NCBI RefSeq assembly: GCF_900114845.1
Contig: NZ_FOUK01000007.1
Span: 310,001-374,000 of the forward strand
Reading direction: 5' to 3'
DNA length: 64,000 nucleotides
From: Pimelobacter simplex
GTDB taxonomy: Bacteria > Actinomycetota > Actinomycetes > Propionibacteriales > Nocardioidaceae
Part shown: positions 59,575-64,000 of the stretch, in pieces
Position numbering within the stretch: position 1 is the first letter of the stretch
Layout: the number at the start of each line of letters is the position of its first letter
Notes under the pieces: model-generated
Told to the model about the DNA's origin: nothing
The model's input: the letters and a program-made list of their open reading frames with translations, nothing else
Database searches by the model: none
Made by a program: the position numbers and the translations under genes

Positions 59575-60251
59575 CCGCCGCCCGGATCGTCGTCGTCACC
59601 GGCACCGACACCGGGGTCGGCAAGACGATCGCCACCGCGGCGCTGGCCGCCCGGGCACGCGGGATCGGCGAGCGGGTGCTGGTCGTCAAGCCCGTCCAGA
59701 CCGGGATCGGCGGCGCCGACCCCGACCCCCACGACGTCGACACGGTCGCCGCCCTCACCGGCGCCGATGTCATCGAGCTGGCCGCGCTCGACGAGGCCCT
59801 GGCCCCCGACACCGCCGCCCGCCGGGCCGGCGCCACGCTGCCGACCGTCGCCGAGCACGCCGCCCGGGTCCGCGACCTGGCCACCACGGGCCAGCACGAC
59901 CTCGTGCTCGTCGAGGGCGCCGGTGGCCTGCTCGTCCGGCTCGACCTCGACGACGGCACGCTCCTCGACCTCGCCGTCGCGCTCGGCGCCGACGTCGTCG
60001 TCGTGGCCCGGGCCGGGCTCGGCACGCTCAACCACACCGAGCTCACCGTCGCCGCGCTCCGTGCCCGCGGGGTCGAGCCGGCCGGCGTGGTCATCGGCGC
60101 CTGGCCCTGCTCGCCCGGGCTCGCCGAGCGCTGCAACCGCGACGACCTGCCGCGGGTCACCGGGCTGCCGGTGCTCGCCGTCGTCCCGGACGGGGCGGGT
60201 TCGCTGCTGCCTGACGCGTTCGTCGAGGCGGCGGTGGGGTGGTTCGGCTGA
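59571..60251 (+). CDS. bioD: Dethiobiotin synthetase
   Basis: A 226-residue ATP-dependent carboxylase that closes the ureido ring. P-loop GTDTGVGKT (11-19), VKPVQTG, and VEGAGGLLVRL are standard. GTG 59571 overlaps bioF. It ends the bioBAFD operon. A copy of the dispersed 32-bp palindrome follows 16 bases after its stop. No bioC, bioH, bioW or bioZ is in the window, so the pimeloyl source lies elsewhere. Confidence 0.95.
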   Translation: MTAARIVVVTGTDTGVGKTIATAALAARARGIGERVLVVKPVQTGIGGADPDPHDVDTVAALTGADVIELAALDEALAPDTAARRAGATLPTVAEHAARVRDLATTGQHDLVLVEGAGGLLVRLDLDDGTLLDLAVALGADVVVVARAGLGTLNHTELTVAALRARGVEPAGVVIGAWPCSPGLAERCNRDDLPRVTGLPVLAVVPDGAGSLLPDAFVEAAVGWFG

Positions 60252-60266
60252 GGCGGCGCGTCCTGA

Positions 60267-60300
60267 CGGCAGTTTCACCGCCTAGGCGGTGAAACTGCCG
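60267..60300. repeat. Dispersed palindrome, copy 3 (34 bp)
   Basis: Contains the same 32 bases as 12853-12884 and 12976-13007, extended by one C-G pair. It sits between the convergent bioD and amidase genes, where it could stop transcription from both sides. Confidence 0.92.
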
Positions 60301-60319
60301 GACGGCGCCGACCACCCCC

Positions 60320-61747
60320 TCACCACACCGGCGGCCGCCGGTCCCTCCACGGCAACGCCGCCTCGAGCTGCGCCGCGAGCGAGAGCAGCAGCTCCTCCTC
60401 GGCCGGCCGCGCGGCGAGCATGATCCCCACGGGCAGGCCCTCCGGCGTCTGGTGCAGCGGCAGCGAGATCGCGGGCATGCCGGTCACGTTCCAGGCCGAG
60501 GTCCACGGCGTGTAGCGCTTCTGCGCCTCGAAGTCGGCCGCGGGGTCGGCGTCGTCGCGCAGGGCGCCGACGAGCGGCGGCGGGGTCGCGACGGTCGGCG
60601 TCAGCACGATGTCGTACGGCGCCAGCGCGACCAGCGCCTCGGCGGCGTGCCGGCGCAGCGCCCCGATCGCGAGCCCGAACTCCGGCCCCGAGACGGCGGC
60701 CCCGCGCTCCCCCAGCCAGCGGGTCAGCGGGCGCAGCGTGGCCTGCTGCTCGGGCGCGAGCGGCACCGTGGACAGCCCGGTCAGCACCGCCCAGCAGGTC
60801 TCGAAGTCGGCGACGGCCTCGCGCGGGAGCGGGACCGGGATGTCCTCGACGGCGTGCCCGAGCGACGCGAGCAGCCGGGTCGTCTCGTCGTAGGCGCGCC
60901 GCACCTCGGGGTCGAGGTCGGTGTCGGCGATGACGGGCTCGTCGAAGCAGCCGATCCGCAGCCGGCCGGGCTCGCGACCGGTCGCGGCGAGGAAGGCGCC
61001 GCCGCTCGGCTCGGGGGCCCAGGACGGGTCGCCGGCGCGGCGCCCGGCCATCACGTCGAGGAGTGCGGCGGCGTCGGCGACGGTCCGCGCGATGGGTCCG
61101 GCGACGGCGAGGCCGATCGGGTCGCCGTACATCGGGAAGCCGCTGATCCGGCCCCGGCTGGGCTTGAGGCCGACCAGACCGCAGCAGGCGGCGGGGATCC
61201 GGATCGAGCCGCCCCCGTCGGAGCCCTGGGCGACCGGCACCAGTCCCGCGGCGACCGCGGCCGCGGCGCCGCCGGAGGAGCCCCCGGCCATCCGGGTGGT
61301 GTCCCACGGCGTTACGGCCGGCGGGCGGCCCTCGGGCTCGGTGTAGCAGGGCGAGCCGAACTCGGGCGTGCTCGTCTTGCCGAGGCTGATCATCCCGGCG
61401 TCCTCGATCGCGAGGGTCACGCCGTCGGAGATCTCGGGCACGTAGCCCGCGAACGCCGGCGAGCCGAACGCGGTGGGCACGCCCTTGGTCAGGTTGAGGT
61501 CCTTGATCGCCGTCGGGACGCCGGCCAGCGGCGACGCGCCGTCGCCGACCGGACCCACGGCCGCGACCTCGCGCGCCCGCAGCCGGGCGGCATCGGGGTC
61601 GCGGAAGGCGAAGGCGCCGTCGACGTACTCCTGCGGGAGCCGCGCGGCACGTTCGAGGTAGTGCTCGGTCAGCTCGACGGGGCTGATCTCGCCGGAGCGG
61701 ATCAGCGCACCCTGCTCGAGCGCGGACAGGTCGTGGAGTTCGGCCAC
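60320..61747 (-). CDS. Amidase (amidase-signature family)
   Basis: A 475-residue hydrolase (GTG start) with the Ser-cisSer-Lys triad: Lys82 (IKDLN), Ser157 (GGSSGG) and Ser181 (DGGGSIRIPA). The family splits amides ranging from simple carboxamides to 6-aminohexanoate oligomers; the substrate is not predictable. It stands as a single gene with its own promoter in the short gap to the permease gene. Confidence 0.9.
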   Translation of the reverse strand: MAELHDLSALEQGALIRSGEISPVELTEHYLERAARLPQEYVDGAFAFRDPDAARLRAREVAAVGPVGDGASPLAGVPTAIKDLNLTKGVPTAFGSPAFAGYVPEISDGVTLAIEDAGMISLGKTSTPEFGSPCYTEPEGRPPAVTPWDTTRMAGGSSGGAAAAVAAGLVPVAQGSDGGGSIRIPAACCGLVGLKPSRGRISGFPMYGDPIGLAVAGPIARTVADAAALLDVMAGRRAGDPSWAPEPSGGAFLAATGREPGRLRIGCFDEPVIADTDLDPEVRRAYDETTRLLASLGHAVEDIPVPLPREAVADFETCWAVLTGLSTVPLAPEQQATLRPLTRWLGERGAAVSGPEFGLAIGALRRHAAEALVALAPYDIVLTPTVATPPPLVGALRDDADPAADFEAQKRYTPWTSAWNVTGMPAISLPLHQTPEGLPVGIMLAARPAEEELLLSLAAQLEAALPWRDRRPPVW

Positions 61748-61792
61748 CCTCCGACCGTATCGCCCGGGCGCGGAGCGCCGGAGTATCGGCCC

Positions 61793-62794
61793 CTAGACCC
61801 AGCCCGCCCCGACGGCGCCGCGCATCACGGCGACGAGCACGACCAGGAAGCCCACGTTGACGACAGTGAACAGCCCGAGGAACGAGCGCGCCTCCCCCGG
61901 CCGCAGCGCGGCGTACTGGCGCAGGGTGATCAGGCTCGCCAGGGACGCGATGATCGTGCCGACCCCGCCGATGTTGACGCCGACGAGCAGCTGGGCGTGC
62001 TCATCGGTGAACGGCGCGGCGAGGACGGCGGTCGGGACGTTCGAGAGCACCTGGCTGGCCAGCGTGCTGACGAGCAGCGGGTCGTGGGCGAGCAGGTCGC
62101 CGAGCGCGGTCGCGACCGCGGGCACCCGGGAGAGCCCCTCGGCGACCACGAAGAACAGCGCCAGGATGACGATGAGCAGGTAGTCGACCTTGAGCAGCGC
62201 CGCACGGTCGACGACGAGCAGCACCGCGACGACCCCGATCCCGGCCCACCACGGCAGCACCCGCAGCACGATCGCGACGGTGACGGCGAACAGCACCAGG
62301 TGCAGCAGCGCCGGGCGCCAGGCGACCTCGTGCGGGAAGACCACCGGCTCGTGCCGGGTCCGGCGGACGAACAGGCAGGTCACCACGATCAGCGCGACGG
62401 ACACGGCGAACGGCAGCGCCATGATGCGCAGGAAGTCACCGATCCCGAGCGCGTAGTACTGGTAGAGGTAGAGGTTCTGGGGGCTGCCGAAGGGCGTGAT
62501 CATCCCGCCGAGGTTGGCCGCGACCGTCTCCATCACGAAGACGAACGCCAGCAGGTCGTCGTTGCCGGTGGCGCGCAGGGTGACCGCGGTGAGCGGCAGC
62601 AGCGTCAGCAGCGCCATGTCGTTGGTGATGAGCATCGACGCGAGCAGGGTGAGCAGCACCAGCCCGAGCACCAGCGAGCGGCGGCTGCGCAGCAGCCCGA
62701 TGATCCCCTCGGCGACGGCGCTGAAGAAGTGCACGCCCTCCAGCGCCCGGACGACCGCGAGCAGGCAGAAGACGCTCGTCAGCGTGGTCAGCAC
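61793..62794 (-). CDS. SLC13/ArsB-type permease, short N terminus
   Basis: A 333-residue integral membrane protein of the ion-transporter superfamily (SLC13, ArsB, CitMHS). Two re-entrant-type motifs, SMLITNDMALLTLLPL and VLSNVPTAVLAAPF, occur as expected, and LGGMITPFGSPQNLYLYQYYA marks a substrate region. The start (GTG 62794) has no ribosome site. Homologues usually carry one or two more N-terminal helices, so this protein looks slightly short. It is in the same reading frame as the upstream hydrolase, four codons after its stop. Confidence 0.75.
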   Translation of the reverse strand: MLTTLTSVFCLLAVVRALEGVHFFSAVAEGIIGLLRSRRSLVLGLVLLTLLASMLITNDMALLTLLPLTAVTLRATGNDDLLAFVFVMETVAANLGGMITPFGSPQNLYLYQYYALGIGDFLRIMALPFAVSVALIVVTCLFVRRTRHEPVVFPHEVAWRPALLHLVLFAVTVAIVLRVLPWWAGIGVVAVLLVVDRAALLKVDYLLIVILALFFVVAEGLSRVPAVATALGDLLAHDPLLVSTLASQVLSNVPTAVLAAPFTDEHAQLLVGVNIGGVGTIIASLASLITLRQYAALRPGEARSFLGLFTVVNVGFLVVLVAVMRGAVGAGWV

Positions 62795-62806
62795 GGGCGG
62801 CGGCGC

Positions 62807-63796
62807 TCAGGCAGGGGTGCTCGCCTCGTCCCGCGCCTCGGCGACGGCCACCGCGGCCATCGGCCCGAGCGGCGCGGTGACGCCGGCCTTGAGCATCCGC
62901 CGGAACCGCGCTCGGTTGTACGACGCCGGCTCGGTCGTCGAGACGAACTCGTCGAGGATGCGGGCGAACTCCTCGGGGTGGTTCTTGTGCGGGAAGTGCC
63001 CGGCGTCGGCGAGCAGGTCGACCCGGACGTCGGGCGCGAGCTCGGCCGCATTGGCGGCGTGGCGCACCGGGAGCACCTGGTCGTCCTCGCCCCACACGAC
63101 CGCCATCGGCATCGCCTCGGACAGGTAGGCCCGGTCGGACATGGTGACGATCTGGCCCCGCCAGTCGATCACCGCGCGCACGAGGTGCCGGATCGCGAAG
63201 CGGGTGCGCCGGTCCTTCCAGGACTCGACGATGTCGGCGACCTCGTCGAGGTCGCGGGTGTACTTGCGCAGGGGGCCGACGTCGCCGTACCGCGCGGCGG
63301 TGCGGAGCGCGAACGTCTCGGCGTGCCGGATGCCGGGCAGCGTCAGCACCCCGACGGCGCGGAACCAGCCGGGCACCTGGATCAGCCGGATGAGCGGGGT
63401 CACCTCGGGGCCGAGCCCGCCGGTGGCGACGAGCATCACCCGCTGGGTGCGCTCGGGGAACTGGTAGGCGAACTGCATCGCGATCCCGCCGCCGAAGCTG
63501 TGGCCGACCACGGTCACCTTGTCGATGCCGAGGACGGTGAGCAGGTCGCGCATGCCGTTGGCGTAGCCGCCGAGCGTGTAGTCGGCGCGGGGCTTGTCCG
63601 AGAGCCCGTGCCCCAGCAGGTCGGGGGCGATGACGGTGTAGCGCTCGGCGAGCCGGTCGATGACCGGCGACCAGGTCGTGTGGTCGCAGGCGAGGCCGTG
63701 CAGCAGCAGGAGCGCGGGACCGGAGCCCTTCTTGACGTAGGCGCGCCGCTTGCCGTGCAGCGTGACGTACTGGACGTCGTCCTCCGGCTCCGTCAT
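62807..63796 (-). CDS. Alpha/beta hydrolase
   Basis: A 329-residue alpha/beta hydrolase from ATG 63796 (GGGAGGGGG upstream). Oxyanion region LLHGLACDHTTW, nucleophile Ser100 in GHSFGGG, acid in WGEDDQVLP, and histidine in DAGHFPHKNHP. A C-terminal ~45-residue tail follows the fold. Esterase, epoxide hydrolase and C-C hydrolase activities are all possible. It is followed by the permease gene and probably forms an operon with it. Confidence 0.88.
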   Translation of the reverse strand: MTEPEDDVQYVTLHGKRRAYVKKGSGPALLLLHGLACDHTTWSPVIDRLAERYTVIAPDLLGHGLSDKPRADYTLGGYANGMRDLLTVLGIDKVTVVGHSFGGGIAMQFAYQFPERTQRVMLVATGGLGPEVTPLIRLIQVPGWFRAVGVLTLPGIRHAETFALRTAARYGDVGPLRKYTRDLDEVADIVESWKDRRTRFAIRHLVRAVIDWRGQIVTMSDRAYLSEAMPMAVVWGEDDQVLPVRHAANAAELAPDVRVDLLADAGHFPHKNHPEEFARILDEFVSTTEPASYNRARFRRMLKAGVTAPLGPMAAVAVAEARDEASTPA

Positions 63797-63898
63797 GGCG
63801 CGCCCCCTCCCGCAAGCAGATGGTGGACGATTCAACCACGTCCGGCCCCGGGCCGACACCCGGGCCGCCGGGTGTTCACCGGGTCCTACGCTGGTGTC

Positions 63899-64000
63899 AT
63901 GTCCCCGATCGGTCGCTCGACGCGCGCCAGCGCGACCCAGCAGCTGCGCGCCGCGTCCGGCTCGCTGGGCTCCGCCGCGATCGCCCGCATGGAGGCCGAC
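63899..64000 (+). CDS. Start of a probable FasR/PucR-like regulator (partial)
   Basis: The window ends 34 codons into a frame starting ATG 63899: MSPIGRSTRASATQQLRAAS, then GSLGSAAIARMEAD. The pattern LR-x2-SG-x-L-x3-AIARME is how FasR-type (PucR-like) regulators of fatty acid synthesis begin in actinobacteria. It is divergent from the hydrolase gene. Too short for certainty. Confidence 0.5.
   Translation, partial: MSPIGRSTRASATQQLRAASGSLGSAAIARMEAD

Noticed and set aside
62807-62809. Selenocysteine or programmed read-through at the hydrolase TGA
   Set aside because: No SECIS-like hairpin was noticed after it and a GTG follows within five codons; ordinary coupling is more likely, although the short permease is still flagged.

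Overview
The window is very GC-rich, uses GTG starts and 4-base ATGA/GTGA overlaps freely, and keeps a gene order typical of Actinobacteria (thiL, DUF3515, ddl, gpsA, plsC, cofC, hupB, leuDC, ndgR, gltX). A coenzyme F420 gene (cofC), an HU protein with a Lys/Ala/Pro tail, metNIQ, a Baeyer-Villiger monooxygenase and a BioQ-type biotin regulon fit a soil actinomycete, most likely in or near Nocardioidaceae. The species call is inference from style and content.

Left third (1-26 kb), mostly housekeeping: thiL (cut by the window edge), an Lrp-type RAM protein, a DUF3515 lipoprotein, ddl, a Cys/Met-metabolism PLP enzyme, gpsA-plsC, cofC, hupB, a lipoteichoic-acid-synthase-like membrane sulfatase, leuCD with divergent ndgR, an alkylation-repair pair (ada-alkA fusion plus ogt), an ECF sigma factor with a signal-peptidase-like partner, a large secreted M14 carboxypeptidase, tRNA-Glu(CTC), tRNA-Gln(CTG), a CPBP membrane protease, gltX, a FAH-family hydrolase and a secreted Ig/RCC1-repeat protein.

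Middle (26-41 kb), accessory: two small conserved genes, metNIQ with a duplicated Lrp regulator, an NTF2-like protein with an NCS1 permease, a TetR / patatin-SDR-BVMO / LuxR module, and a secreted Cys/Trp-rich protein followed by a lipoprotein.

41.1-49.5 kb: a TetR gene faces a seven-gene operon (ADP-forming acyl-CoA synthetase, NitT/TauT-type ABC ATPase, permease and binding lipoprotein, NIPSNAP-like protein, class III CoA transferase, SDR). A perfect 16-bp palindrome sits between a TTGACA -35 box and the likely -10. This looks like uptake plus CoA-dependent breakdown of an unidentified acid, and is the best candidate for an undescribed pathway here.

Right end (49.5-64 kb): a lipoprotein, a stand-alone zwf, then the biotin island: bioQ, the transporter bioY-bioM-bioN, an anti-sigma-like/ECF-sigma pair, and bioB-bioA-bioF-bioD. 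Matching CTGAAC-N5-TTCAG operators precede both bioY and bioB. An amidase, a hydrolase-permease pair and the start of a probable FasR-like regulator finish the window.

Intergenic DNA is notable for long palindromes. One 32-bp palindrome occurs identically three times (12.85, 12.98 and 60.27 kb), each time between convergent genes. A ~166-bp direct repeat lies at 4.0-4.36 kb.
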